A stretch of DNA of 64,000 nt from Flavobacterium sp. N502536 (GTDB taxonomy: Bacteria > Bacteroidota > Bacteroidia > Flavobacteriales > Flavobacteriaceae), in the NCBI RefSeq assembly GCF_025947345.1, contig NZ_CP110011.1, forward strand, positions 930,001 to 994,000. Reading direction: 5' to 3'. The notes under the pieces are model-generated. The model saw nothing but the letters and a program-made list of their open reading frames with translations, was not told the DNA's origin and did no database searches. The position numbers and the translations under genes were made by a program. Shown piece after piece: positions 16,728 to 25,450 of this stretch (its first letter is position 1; each line of letters starts with the position of its first letter).

Positions 16728-18113
16728 CTATTTAGTATTCACAAACTCATAATAGAGTGCTTTCGACAGAAAAGGATCATTCTTATGGTCTTCTACACGA
16801 TTCTCTTCCAGATAACCTTGTCCTTCACCCCCAATATTTAGGGTTGAAAAGTAAGCATTGCGGCTTTCATCATTAAAATGCAAACTTCTTAAAAACCTTG
16901 GCTCAACTCCTTTATTTACTGAGATATTATAGTTTGTAATAAGATTTCCCCAATTCACAAAACTGCACAACAGTATGGTTCCATAAAAGCACCAAACCAT
17001 TTGATTGAAAAGATAGGCATTTGTTTTTTGTCGGCTGATTTTTAAAAATGTAAAGATCAAACCCATTACCGCCAAAATCAGAAAAGCATAAACCCCCAAT
17101 CTTTTATAAGTCAACCCGAAGAATGAAACATACTCTGAGTTTTTAATAATGGTACTGACAATCAAAACACCGTTTAAAGCAATCCATATTTTAGCCAGCT
17201 TTTTAAGAGGAGCCGCTTTTTTATCAAAATTAAACCCTCCTTTAAAGTAGAACAGTATCACTCCGACAGCCATAATAATCGAAAAGATTACGGCATTTAC
17301 TCTTTCGTGAGTCGCTGAGCTGAGTTTAGAAGCTTCAACGGTTTCAAAAAATTGCTCGTAATTATAGGTAATGATAAAAACCAGCAGCATGAAATTTAAT
17401 AAGACTAATGTAATCTCACCGCTTTTTCTTTCAAAGTCTAAATCCAGAAACGAAAATGTCTGCTGATTTTTGATTTCGCTGATGTTGTTAAATTCATTAT
17501 CTAAAAGTTGATTCTTTTCATAACATATTTCGGGAACCCAATAATTCCAAAAACTAAATGAAATGTAAAATCCTAAAACTCCTAACACGATGAGCTCAAA
17601 AAGATTAAGATCTAAAGTATAATCCGTTAGCAGGGACGAAAAATGCTCGCTCCCAAAAGAATAAGCAGTAAAGAATACGGCAAGAAAAATCAGGGGAATA
17701 ACAACATAAGCCACTAGTTTTTTCGCGAAATTATTGTGGATTTTTTGTTCCGGAAGCCATTGGCTGAACATAAAAACACGGCCTAAAGTGGCAAACGCAT
17801 TTAAAAACACAAGCGGAAATATCTGAATTATTTTAAGTTCCGGATCCTGTGTTCTGAAATGCAAAAACAAAATGGACATTGAAAGTGCCAAAAATGACGG
17901 AAAATCTCCGTACCAGGCAAAAGCCAGACAAGATAAGACCGACGTTACTACCAGAATCAAATGTGATCTTTCGGTAAACCTGTCCTGAAAAAAATAACAG
18001 ATCAGTCCGATAAATAATAAGCCAAAAATAGCAAGGTTAACGCCCATTGCTTCATTGTAAAAAAGCAGTATAAAAATTAAACTGCAAGCTGGGATAATTT
18101 GATGTTTTTTCAT
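16728..18113 (-). CDS. Polytopic membrane protein, DUF4153/DUF4173-like
   Basis: 461 residues with about 11-12 hydrophobic helices spread from residue 5 to 415 and a polar C-terminal tail (from about 420, with LHFNDESRNAYFSTLNIGGEG). The pattern resembles the DUF4153/DUF4173 family of inner-membrane proteins of unknown function. It lies downstream of the small regulator and a second membrane protein on the same strand (145-base gap), so the three probably form one unit, possibly an envelope response. No catalytic motif is visible. Confidence 0.65.
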   Translation of the reverse strand: MKKHQIIPACSLIFILLFYNEAMGVNLAIFGLLFIGLICYFFQDRFTERSHLILVVTSVLSCLAFAWYGDFPSFLALSMSILFLHFRTQDPELKIIQIFPLVFLNAFATLGRVFMFSQWLPEQKIHNNFAKKLVAYVVIPLIFLAVFFTAYSFGSEHFSSLLTDYTLDLNLFELIVLGVLGFYISFSFWNYWVPEICYEKNQLLDNEFNNISEIKNQQTFSFLDLDFERKSGEITLVLLNFMLLVFIITYNYEQFFETVEASKLSSATHERVNAVIFSIIMAVGVILFYFKGGFNFDKKAAPLKKLAKIWIALNGVLIVSTIIKNSEYVSFFGLTYKRLGVYAFLILAVMGLIFTFLKISRQKTNAYLFNQMVWCFYGTILLCSFVNWGNLITNYNISVNKGVEPRFLRSLHFNDESRNAYFSTLNIGGEGQGYLEENRVEDHKNDPFLSKALYYEFVNTK

Positions 18114-18257
18114 AAGTGTTGCATTAAGTTAATAGTATTCAATAGGTTACCACCCGTTCTTTATTGATTTTGTTTTACTTTTTTTTAAGGCGATTTTATC
18201 ATTTTAAATTTAAAAGTACTTTGCATTTCAAAGTATTTGGATAAAAAAATAGCGTTA

Positions 18258-18548
18258 TTACGATTTCATCAATTTTTCAAGATAAGAAAGATGCTCTTTG
18301 AAAGCCGCACGTCCTCTGGGAGTTACCTGATAAGACGTTTTAGGCTTTTTGCCCACAAATTCTTTTTTTACTTCAATATATTCTGCTTTCTCAAGCGCTG
18401 AGGAATGACTCGCCAAATTTCCATCGGTGATGTTCAGGAGGCTTTTCATCTCCGTAAAATCCACCCACTCGTTGACCATCAGTATGGACATTATCCCCAA
18501 TCTGACACGGCTTTCAAAATCTTTATTTAGTTTATCAATAATTCCCAT
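18258..18548 (-). CDS. Small winged-helix transcriptional regulator
   Basis: 96 residues of the compact winged-helix family often found beside membrane-protein genes in Bacteroidota. The helix-turn-helix is in the region VRLGIMSILMVNEWVDFTEMKSLLNITDGNLASHSSALEKAEYIEV, and the wing is VGKKPKTSYQVTPRGRAAF. There is no sensor domain. It starts 8 bases after the stop of the upstream membrane-protein gene, so the two are translated from one mRNA and it probably controls this operon. Confidence 0.85.
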   Translation of the reverse strand: MGIIDKLNKDFESRVRLGIMSILMVNEWVDFTEMKSLLNITDGNLASHSSALEKAEYIEVKKEFVGKKPKTSYQVTPRGRAAFKEHLSYLEKLMKS

Positions 18549-18556
18549 GAAATGGA

Positions 18557-19180
18557 TTATTTATACTTTTTGAACATTATTAATCCGTACAAGATATGCA
18601 AAATACCAAATCCAATGATCCAAAAAAGCAAACCATATCCAATAAAAAATAGAGAAACAAATCCTAAAAACAACTCACAGAAGCCCAGATATTTAATATC
18701 CGAAAAAGTATACTTTTCAGCATTTATCAAAGCCAGTCCGTAAAAAATTAAAGTAGCCGGTGCAATTAAGCCATAAATCTGATGGTAAATTAATGCCAGA
18801 CAAAATATACCGCCTGCCAATAATGGAACCGCCAGGTTAAAAAGCATCTTTTTAGTTGCCGAAGTCCAAATAGGCAAATCATACTTTCGGCTTTTTCTAA
18901 CCGTAAAAAGTAGTCCGAAAGAGAATGCAACAACTAAAATAATCAAGCCAATAGAGACTAGTTCTGAAACCAGGTCAGCAGAATAGGAATAGTTTTGTTC
19001 ATACCCTCCGCCAAAATACTCGAGATTCTTTGCTTTAAATAATTGATATACATACAATCCACCAATCAAAGCAGAAAGTCCCGAAAATACCCCTGAGAGT
19101 CCGCTTAACGATATAAATCTTGAAGAGCGCTCCATCATGGAACGGATATGTGCTAAATCTTCTTGGTGCTTCTGATTCAT
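18557..19180 (-). CDS. Membrane protein paired with a small regulator
   Basis: 207 residues. A polar N-terminus (MNQKHQEDLAHIRSMMERSSRF) precedes about six hydrophobic segments (about residues 22-46, 72-93, 108-128, 132-150, 160-180 and 184-203). I recognise the pairing with the downstream winged-helix gene as common in Flavobacteria, but no function is known for it. A transport or sensing role is possible. It is the first gene of the three-gene minus-strand cluster ending at 16728. Confidence 0.7.
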   Translation of the reverse strand: MNQKHQEDLAHIRSMMERSSRFISLSGLSGVFSGLSALIGGLYVYQLFKAKNLEYFGGGYEQNYSYSADLVSELVSIGLIILVVAFSFGLLFTVRKSRKYDLPIWTSATKKMLFNLAVPLLAGGIFCLALIYHQIYGLIAPATLIFYGLALINAEKYTFSDIKYLGFCELFLGFVSLFFIGYGLLFWIIGFGILHILYGLIMFKKYK

Positions 19181-19259
19181 AAATAAAGTACTTTGAGATA
19201 CAAAGTTATATAATAATTTGAATTGACAAGAAAATTTTTCAATAAATTTTATTTAAAGG

Positions 19260-19637
19260 AGAAATTCCAAATCGCAAAAACCCAAATTCCAACTGGCCGT
19301 TAGATTTTTTTTCTATGTCTTTATGTATTCCCGAGAAAAAAACAAGGCTTGAGCATTGTCCGCGGATGAAACAGATTTGCTTTGCAAAAACACGGATTAG
19401 CACGGATTATTTCTTCTAAAAGAAAAATTCCAAATCCCATTCTGATTTTTGGAATTTGGAATTTGATTATTTTTATTCTGTGCTTTTGTCTAATCCCGAC
19501 GAAACAATAAAGCTCAAATAATTCCCGCGGATGAAACAGATTTGCTTTCCAAAAATGCGGATTAGCACGGATTATTTCTTACAAAAGAAAAATTCCAAAT
19601 TCCAATTTGAGTTTTGGAATTTGGAATTTGGAATTTG
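19260..19637. repeat. 165-bp direct repeat with AATTCCAAAT palindromes
   Basis: Two imperfect copies of a ~165-bp unit are offset by exactly 165 bases. Both contain ccgcggatgaaacagatttg (19360 and 19525), ggattagcacggattatttctt and a run of aattccaaat/ggaatttgg words. A partial third block of the palindromic words ends at 19637. The last palindrome (about 19590-19636) forms a long hairpin followed by T on the minus strand, directly after the folD stop, so it may also act as the folD terminator. It has no coding potential. Confidence 0.75.
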
Positions 19638-19650
19638 TTTTTTTTATTTC

Positions 19651-20534
19651 TTATTTTTCTGTACTACGCATCTTTCTTGCTAAAAGTGTATTTTTAAGCA
19701 ACATTGCGATTGTCATTGGCCCTACTCCACCAGGAACAGGTGTAATATATGATGCTTTTTTACTTACTCCATCAAAATCAACATCACCGGTAATAACATA
19801 TCCTTTTGGACTTGAAGCGTCTTCTACTCTTGTAATTCCAACGTCGATTATTACTACTCCTTCTTTTACCATATCGGCTTTTAAGTAATTCGGAACTCCT
19901 AATGCCGTGATAATAATATCGGCACTTCTGGTGTATTCTTCGATATTTTGGGTACGACTGTGCGTTAGTGTAACTGTCGAATCTCCGGATTACCTTTGCG
20001 GCTCATTAAAAGACTCATTGGGCGACCAACGATATGGCTTCTACCAATAACAACGGTATGTTTACCTGCTGTTTCAATGTTGTAACGCTCTAGCAATTGC
20101 ATGATTCCAAATGGTGTTGCAGGAATGAAGCTGTCCATTTCTAAAGCCATTTTTCCGAAGTTGGCAGGATGAAAACCATCTACATCTTTATCGGGATTGA
20201 TGGCCATTAAAATCTTTTGTTCGCTGATGTGTTTTGGTAAAGGTAACTGCACGATAAAACCGTCAAGGTTATCATCTTCATTGAGTTCTTTAATTTTTTC
20301 CAGTAGTTCAGCTTCAGTAATTGTTTCAGGTAAACTCACCAAAGTCGAATCAAAGCCTATTTGCTGGCAAGATCTTACTTTACTTCCTACGTAAGTTAAA
20401 CTTGCTCCATCCGTTCCAACGATTACCGCTGCCAGGTGAGGTACTTTCCCTCCCGCATCTTTTATCGATTGAACTTCGGCTGCAATTTCGTTTTTAATGT
20501 CTTCAGCTGTTTTTTTACCGTCTAGTAGTTGCAT
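19651..20534 (-). pseudogene. folD: folD with a one-base frameshift (bifunctional methylene-THF dehydrogenase/cyclohydrolase)
   Basis: The gene starts at 20534 ([17 protein letters not shown]) and follows FolD normally through [33 protein letters not shown] and [16 protein letters not shown]. After SRKGNP the frame ends within a few codons (EIRQLH). Adding one base near 19985-19988 restores the expected [19 protein letters not shown], then ADIIITALG and VIIDVG, then [15 protein letters not shown] to the stop at 19651. The repaired length is about 294 residues, the family norm. All catalytic motifs are intact, so a recent mutation or a sequencing/assembly error is more likely than an old pseudogene. 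FolD supplies one-carbon units for purine and formyl-Met synthesis. Confidence 0.9.
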
Positions 20535-20665
20535 TGTGTGTTTAAAGTTAAATGTTCTAAGTTAAATGTGAGAAGCTAAACTTCTCTTATATCAATTTAA
20601 TTAAAAAATTTAAGGTCTAAAATTCCAGTGTATTACTTGAAACTTTAAACCTTAAACTTTTATTT

Positions 20666-22018
20666 TTATCTCGGCATTCCGCCTGGCATTCCTTTCATTC
20701 CGCCCATCATCTTCATCAGATTTTTTCCACCCGGACCCTGCATCATCTTCATCATCTTGCTCATTTGGTCGAACTGCTTCATTAACTGATTTACCTGCTC
20801 GACTTTGGTTCCGGAACCTTTAGCGATTCTGGCTTTTCTTTTTACGTCGATAATCGAAGGTTTGCTTCTTTCTATTGGGGTCATCGAGTGAATGATGGCC
20901 TCAATATGTTTAAATGCATCATCTTCAATCTCTACATCTTTCATGGCTTTTGAAGCACCCGGTATCATTCCAACCAGATCTTTCATATTACCCATTTTCT
21001 TTACTTGCTGAATCTGCGTAAGGAAATCGTCAAAACCAAATTCGTTTTTAGCGATTTTCTTTTGAAGTTTTCTGGCTTCTTCTTCATCAAATTGTTCCTG
21101 CGCTCTTTCTACAAGCGACACAACATCACCCATACCTAAGATACGCTCGGCCATACGATCCGGATAGAAAACATCAATTGCTTCCATCTTCTCACCTGTA
21201 CCCACAAATTTGATTGGTTTGTTTACAACCGATTTAATCGAAATTGCAGCTCCACCACGTGTATCACCATCTAATTTTGTTAAAATAACTCCGTCAAAAT
21301 TCAGAATATCGTTGAAGGCTTTGGCTGTATTCACAGCATCTTGTCCTGTCATGGCATCCACAACAAACAAAGTCTCCTGAGGCTCTATTGCTTTATGAAC
21401 ACGAGCAATTTCATCCATCATTTCCTGATCTACTGCCAAACGACCTGCCGTATCGACAATCACGACATTAAAACCGTTTGCCTTAGCATGTTTGATTGCG
21501 TTTTGAGCAATTTCAACAGGGTTTTTATTTTCCGGCTCTGAGTAAACCTCAACGCCTATTTGATCTCCCACAACATGTAACTGATTGATCGCCGCAGGAC
21601 GGTAGATATCACACGCTACTAAAAGAGGTTTCTTGTTTTTCTTCGTCTTTAAGAAATTGGCCAGTTTTCCTGAGAAGGTCGTTTTTCCCGAACCCTGAAG
21701 TCCTGACATTAAAATAACTGAAGGATTTCCGGAAAGATTTACACCGGCAACATCACCACCCATTAATTCAGTAAGTTCATCTTTAACCAACTTCACCAAC
21801 AATTGTCCTGGCTGAAGTGTTGTTAAAACGTCCTGACCAATTGCTTTTTCTTTTACTTTCGTAGTAAAATCTTTAGCAATTTTAAAGTTAACATCGGCAT
21901 CAAGTAAGGCACGACGAACTTCTTTTAAAGTATCGGCAACGTTTACTTCTGTAATTTTACCGTGTCCTTTTAATATATGGAAGGCTTTATCTAACTTATC
22001 GCTTAAATTATCAAACAT
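20666..22018 (-). CDS. ffh: Signal recognition particle protein Ffh
   Basis: 450 residues. An N domain (about 1-85) and a GTPase G domain with P-loop GLQGSGKTT near residue 105, VDTAGR and TKLDGDTRGG are followed by the methionine-rich M domain (about 300-450, ending in MMKMMQGPGGKNLMKMMGGMKG). It binds 4.5S RNA and signal sequences and delivers ribosomes to FtsY and SecYEG. The length and order are standard. Its promoter matches the full Bacteroidota consensus. It lies upstream of folD on the same strand with a 131-base gap. Confidence 0.97.
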   Translation of the reverse strand: MFDNLSDKLDKAFHILKGHGKITEVNVADTLKEVRRALLDADVNFKIAKDFTTKVKEKAIGQDVLTTLQPGQLLVKLVKDELTELMGGDVAGVNLSGNPSVILMSGLQGSGKTTFSGKLANFLKTKKNKKPLLVACDIYRPAAINQLHVVGDQIGVEVYSEPENKNPVEIAQNAIKHAKANGFNVVIVDTAGRLAVDQEMMDEIARVHKAIEPQETLFVVDAMTGQDAVNTAKAFNDILNFDGVILTKLDGDTRGGAAISIKSVVNKPIKFVGTGEKMEAIDVFYPDRMAERILGMGDVVSLVERAQEQFDEEEARKLQKKIAKNEFGFDDFLTQIQQVKKMGNMKDLVGMIPGASKAMKDVEIEDDAFKHIEAIIHSMTPIERSKPSIIDVKRKARIAKGSGTKVEQVNQLMKQFDQMSKMMKMMQGPGGKNLMKMMGGMKGMPGGMPR

Positions 22019-22040
22019 ACTTTTTTCTTTATTTGAAGTG

Positions 22041-22071
22041 CAAAGATAATCTAATTAGACATTTCAGGCAA
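22041..22071 (-). promoter_or_regulatory. ffh promoter (TTG-N20-TATCTTTG)
   Basis: On the minus strand, TTG (22071-22069) and TATCTTTG (22048-22041) are separated by 20 bases. This matches the TTG-N17-23-TAnnTTTG Bacteroidota consensus, about 25 bases before the ffh ATG. Confidence 0.75.
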
Positions 22072-22271
22072 TTTTTATTTAATCACATTTAAACTTGAAG
22101 TGTACGCTAATTTTACCGCAAAGAGCGCAAAGTTTTACGCAAAGCTCGCTATGATTTTTTTCTTGCAAAGAGACGCGAAGTCGCACTATTTTTTCCCGCT
22201 GATTTAGCTGATTTTTTTTGCATACTTAATCTAAAGAAAGAATCTGCCCAATCTGCTAAATCTGCGAGAAC
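22072..22271. other. Non-coding gap with degenerate intergenic words
   Basis: There is no gene. It contains short words such as cgcaaagagcgcaaag and gctgatttagctgatt that recur in degenerate form in other gaps of this window; their origin is unclear. Confidence 0.4.
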
Positions 22272-22305
22272 AAAAAAAGGCGCAAAGATTAAACCTTTGC
22301 GCCTT
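22272..22305 (-). terminator. Terminator of the SGNH-MBOAT operon
   Basis: A 12-bp stem (aaaggcgcaaag / ctttgcgccttt) with a 6-nt loop is followed by a T run on the minus strand, 37 bases after the MBOAT stop. Confidence 0.88.
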
Positions 22306-22341
22306 TGTAACTTAGTTCCTCTGAACCTTTGAACCTATTTT

Positions 22342-24027
22342 CTAAAACTGGAAGTAAATAAACGGCTGTGAACCGGCAACTGCTGTTGCGTAAACAATCC
22401 AATATACAAATCCTAGTACGATTGCTTTTCCAATCAGTGGTGTATTATCAAAGGCCCATTTCATTTTCGAGGTAATCACTTCCGGTAAGAAGTGCCATAC
22501 GTATCCGAAAAGCATCAATAAAAACACGTTTTTATATCCTAATATGATGGCTTGCCAATTCTCCGGTTCGAATGTTAGCTGACCAATGTTATTGATTACC
22601 TGTAAAGCCGTTTCAAAATCTCTGGCGCGGAAAAATATCCAACAGAATACCACAAAATGAAACGTAATGACGATCGAAAAGAATCTCCACAAAAACCCGG
22701 AACCTTTGCCTTCTTTTTTGGAAGGGAAGAACTCCATGAATATTTTATGAACCGCTAATGCCAAACCGTGTAAGGCTCCCCAAACAATAAATTGTGCTCC
22801 TGCTCCGTGCCATAATCCGCCCAAAAGCATGGTGGTAAACAAATTAAAGTTGGTTACCAGCGTTTGGTTTTTCTTTTTCGAAAGTAAAAATGTCAGACAG
22901 AAAAGCACTATTGCACCAATCGCTATCCCTAACGGAATAAAGCTCTCGTTTATATTTGAAATCCCCCAAAGCAATAAGCCAAAGAAGAATAAACTCGGGA
23001 ATAAAAATCCGGCAAATGTTCCTTCACGGTTTCCACCAATAGAAATATATAAAAAGTCTTTCAGCCAGGTCGATAACGAAATATGCCATCTTCTCCAGAA
23101 ATCTGTAATAGAAGTCGATTTATAAGGTGTTCTAAAGTTGGCCGGCAGTTTGAATCCTAACAACAAAGCGATTCCGATTGCCATGTCTGAATATCCTGAA
23201 AAGTCGCAATAAATTTGAATGGCATATCCATAAGACGCCATTAAATTTTCGAAGGACGTATAATTCATCGGTGTATCAAAAACACGATCGACGAAGTTTA
23301 TAGAGATGTAATTTGAAATTACGGTTTTCTTAATCAATCCGCCAATAATCAAAAACAAGGCATTGTTTACATCCTCTCTGGTCAGATTTAATTTTTGATA
23401 AATCTGAGGCAGGAAGTCTTTCGCCCTAACGATTGGCCCTGCCACCAGCTGCGGGAAAAACGAAACGAAAAACAAGTATTCGATATAGTTTTTGGTTGGC
23501 TTGATTTCTTCACGATAAATCTCAATAATATAACTCATCGACTGGAAGGTATAAAAGGAGATTCCAACCGGAAGAAAAATATCATGTAGTTGGTAATTCC
23601 CATGAAACATATCATTGAAAGTAACAATCATGAAGTTCATGTATTTGAAATACCCCAACAATCCCAGATTCAGGATTACACTTATCACCAGATAAATTTT
23701 CTTTGTACTGTCTTTTGCTTCTCTGTAAATAATCTGACTCAGACCATAATCAACAACGGACGAAAGCAATAACAGTAAAAAGTAAATCCCGCTTGACTTG
23801 TAATAAAAGAAAAGCGAAAAGAGAATAACGTATGTTAATCTCAAATAAAATGTTTTGCGTAAAAAGGCATACACAAAATAAAAAACGAGAAATAATCCCA
23901 AGAACAAACCGGTATTAAACAGTAATTTTTCTTCAGGATTGTATATAAACCAACTTTTGGCCTGTTCTAAAGTAACTTCACCAAAATTCTGAATAAACCA
24001 ATTATTTATGCTATCAATTGTAATCAA
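22342..24027 (-). CDS. MBOAT family O-acyltransferase (AlgI-like)
   Basis: 561 residues with about 11-12 membrane helices. The MBOAT signatures are visible: FWRRWHISLSTWLKDFLYI, GGNR, and the active-site histidine in MLLGGLWHGAGAQFIVWGALHG (about residue 400). AlgI-type proteins move acyl groups, usually acetyl, across the inner membrane for polysaccharide O-acylation. It starts 1 base after the stop of the LysM-SGNH gene, and a second SGNH gene precedes that. This arrangement mirrors AlgI with AlgJ/AlgX or PatA/PatB, so acylation of an exopolysaccharide or peptidoglycan is inferred. No alginate synthesis genes are present. Confidence 0.92.
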   Translation of the reverse strand: MITIDSINNWFIQNFGEVTLEQAKSWFIYNPEEKLLFNTGLFLGLFLVFYFVYAFLRKTFYLRLTYVILFSLFFYYKSSGIYFLLLLLSSVVDYGLSQIIYREAKDSTKKIYLVISVILNLGLLGYFKYMNFMIVTFNDMFHGNYQLHDIFLPVGISFYTFQSMSYIIEIYREEIKPTKNYIEYLFFVSFFPQLVAGPIVRAKDFLPQIYQKLNLTREDVNNALFLIIGGLIKKTVISNYISINFVDRVFDTPMNYTSFENLMASYGYAIQIYCDFSGYSDMAIGIALLLGFKLPANFRTPYKSTSITDFWRRWHISLSTWLKDFLYISIGGNREGTFAGFLFPSLFFFGLLLWGISNINESFIPLGIAIGAIVLFCLTFLLSKKKNQTLVTNFNLFTTMLLGGLWHGAGAQFIVWGALHGLALAVHKIFMEFFPSKKEGKGSGFLWRFFSIVITFHFVVFCWIFFRARDFETALQVINNIGQLTFEPENWQAIILGYKNVFLLMLFGYVWHFLPEVITSKMKWAFDNTPLIGKAIVLGFVYWIVYATAVAGSQPFIYFQF

Positions 24028-24028
24028 C

Positions 24029-25450
24029 TTAATTCTTTAATTTAAAATTATCGTATGCTTTTAAAAATGCTTCTGTAAACAAGTTCCCTTGTTTTTCGTA
24101 TCCTTTTTTAGAATAATGAACCCAATCCGGCCCAATTAATCCTGAGGATTTTAAACTCCGAATTCCATCCATGCCCCCAAGCTCATCGTATAAATCCCAA
24201 ACTGCAAAACCATCTGTTTTTGCAATTTCAATGATACTTTTTGCATAATCGCGGACATAAACATTGGGTCTTCTGGCTTTGAGTAAAGAGGGAGGCGGCG
24301 TCATTACAATGATAGAAACATTACTATTTTGTTCTTTTACATTTTTTATAAAATCGCGTAACTCCTTTATATAGGCCGATGCCTCCATATGATCGTAGCT
24401 TTCGTTTGTTCCCAGCGAAAAAATCATAAGATCGGCATGCAGTGCTTTTAACTGTTCAAAAAACAACGGGTATTTGTTATAATCTGAAAACTTGGCTCCG
24501 TTGACTCCAATGCTGCTGTAAATTAAACCCGGTGCGTCTTTTTCTAAAACTATCCCGTTCAGTTCATACTTTGAAGCCTCTTTATTCGGAAGCAGAAAAA
24601 TACGATTCAGCGTTTTTTCAGAATTATAATAATGAGTAAACGAATCGGATTCCAGATTTAACGGAACAAATTCAGAGCTCGTGATATTTCTGGGCTTGGT
24701 TTCGTTGGTTCTGATTTTCAATGTTCGTCCCGCGCGAATATTATTAGACTTTAGATGATTGTCTTTTCTGATATCGGCCACCGAAACATTGTATTTATCC
24801 GCAATGGTAGAAATAGCTTCTCCTTTTTTAATTTTATGCGTGATTACTTTACGCTCTGTAGACTGAATCGTTCTGATTTGAGAAGAGGTTGCCAAATCAA
24901 ACATATTCTGATTGTGAGGCGTAATGATCTTAATGGTATTAAAATTATAAGCCGGATCTTTAACATTCAGCTCAACGGCGAAACCGCCATTGTCTCTCCA
25001 AAGTGCAATTCCGCTTAATCCAACCGGAACATTTTTGAAAGGGTGAATGTTTCGATAACTTTCCCATCCTCTGTTCGAACGAAACCGCTCGTTGTAAGAA
25101 CCGTTTGTCTTGGCCAGCTGATGCGGAAAAACAAGCCCGCGACCGGCGTTACCAAATTTTTGTTGCAGGTTTTTCCTAATCTCATTTGTCATCAAATCAC
25201 TCTGGATATGAGAATCTCCAACGTGCACCACATTGATTTTTCGACTATTTTGGGTTTCGTTCGACTTTAATTTCAAAAAAAACGGCACCAAAACTTCTGC
25301 ATTATAGATTCTGTCTCCCGAAAAAGAATCAACAGCTGCTGTATCGACTTTATGAATCATATTTTTTGGAATTGGAATTGGATCTGTCTTTGGTGTTTTA
25401 TCGTTTGTTGAGAAAAAAAGACAACAAAAGAAAATAATTAGTCTATTCAT
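24029..25450 (-). CDS. SGNH/GDSL hydrolase with LysM domain, exported
   Basis: 473 residues. An N-terminal hydrophobic signal segment (about 1-15) precedes SGNH block I VGDSH at residues 77-81 with nucleophile Ser80. A LysM domain is inserted at about 202-247 (THKIKKGEAISTIADKYNV, then IRAGRTLKI). Block III is SLGTNESYD, and the catalytic Asp/His are in PDWVHYSKKGYEKQ near the C-terminus. LysM binds peptidoglycan or chitin-like glycans, so the acyl-transfer or esterase activity is probably held at the cell wall. Its start overlaps the upstream SGNH gene by 8 bases (ATGAATAG) and its stop abuts the MBOAT start. Confidence 0.88.
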   Translation of the reverse strand: MNRLIIFFCCLFFSTNDKTPKTDPIPIPKNMIHKVDTAAVDSFSGDRIYNAEVLVPFFLKLKSNETQNSRKINVVHVGDSHIQSDLMTNEIRKNLQQKFGNAGRGLVFPHQLAKTNGSYNERFRSNRGWESYRNIHPFKNVPVGLSGIALWRDNGGFAVELNVKDPAYNFNTIKIITPHNQNMFDLATSSQIRTIQSTERKVITHKIKKGEAISTIADKYNVSVADIRKDNHLKSNNIRAGRTLKIRTNETKPRNITSSEFVPLNLESDSFTHYYNSEKTLNRIFLLPNKEASKYELNGIVLEKDAPGLIYSSIGVNGAKFSDYNKYPLFFEQLKALHADLMIFSLGTNESYDHMEASAYIKELRDFIKNVKEQNSNVSIIVMTPPPSLLKARRPNVYVRDYAKSIIEIAKTDGFAVWDLYDELGGMDGIRSLKSSGLIGPDWVHYSKKGYEKQGNLFTEAFLKAYDNFKLKN

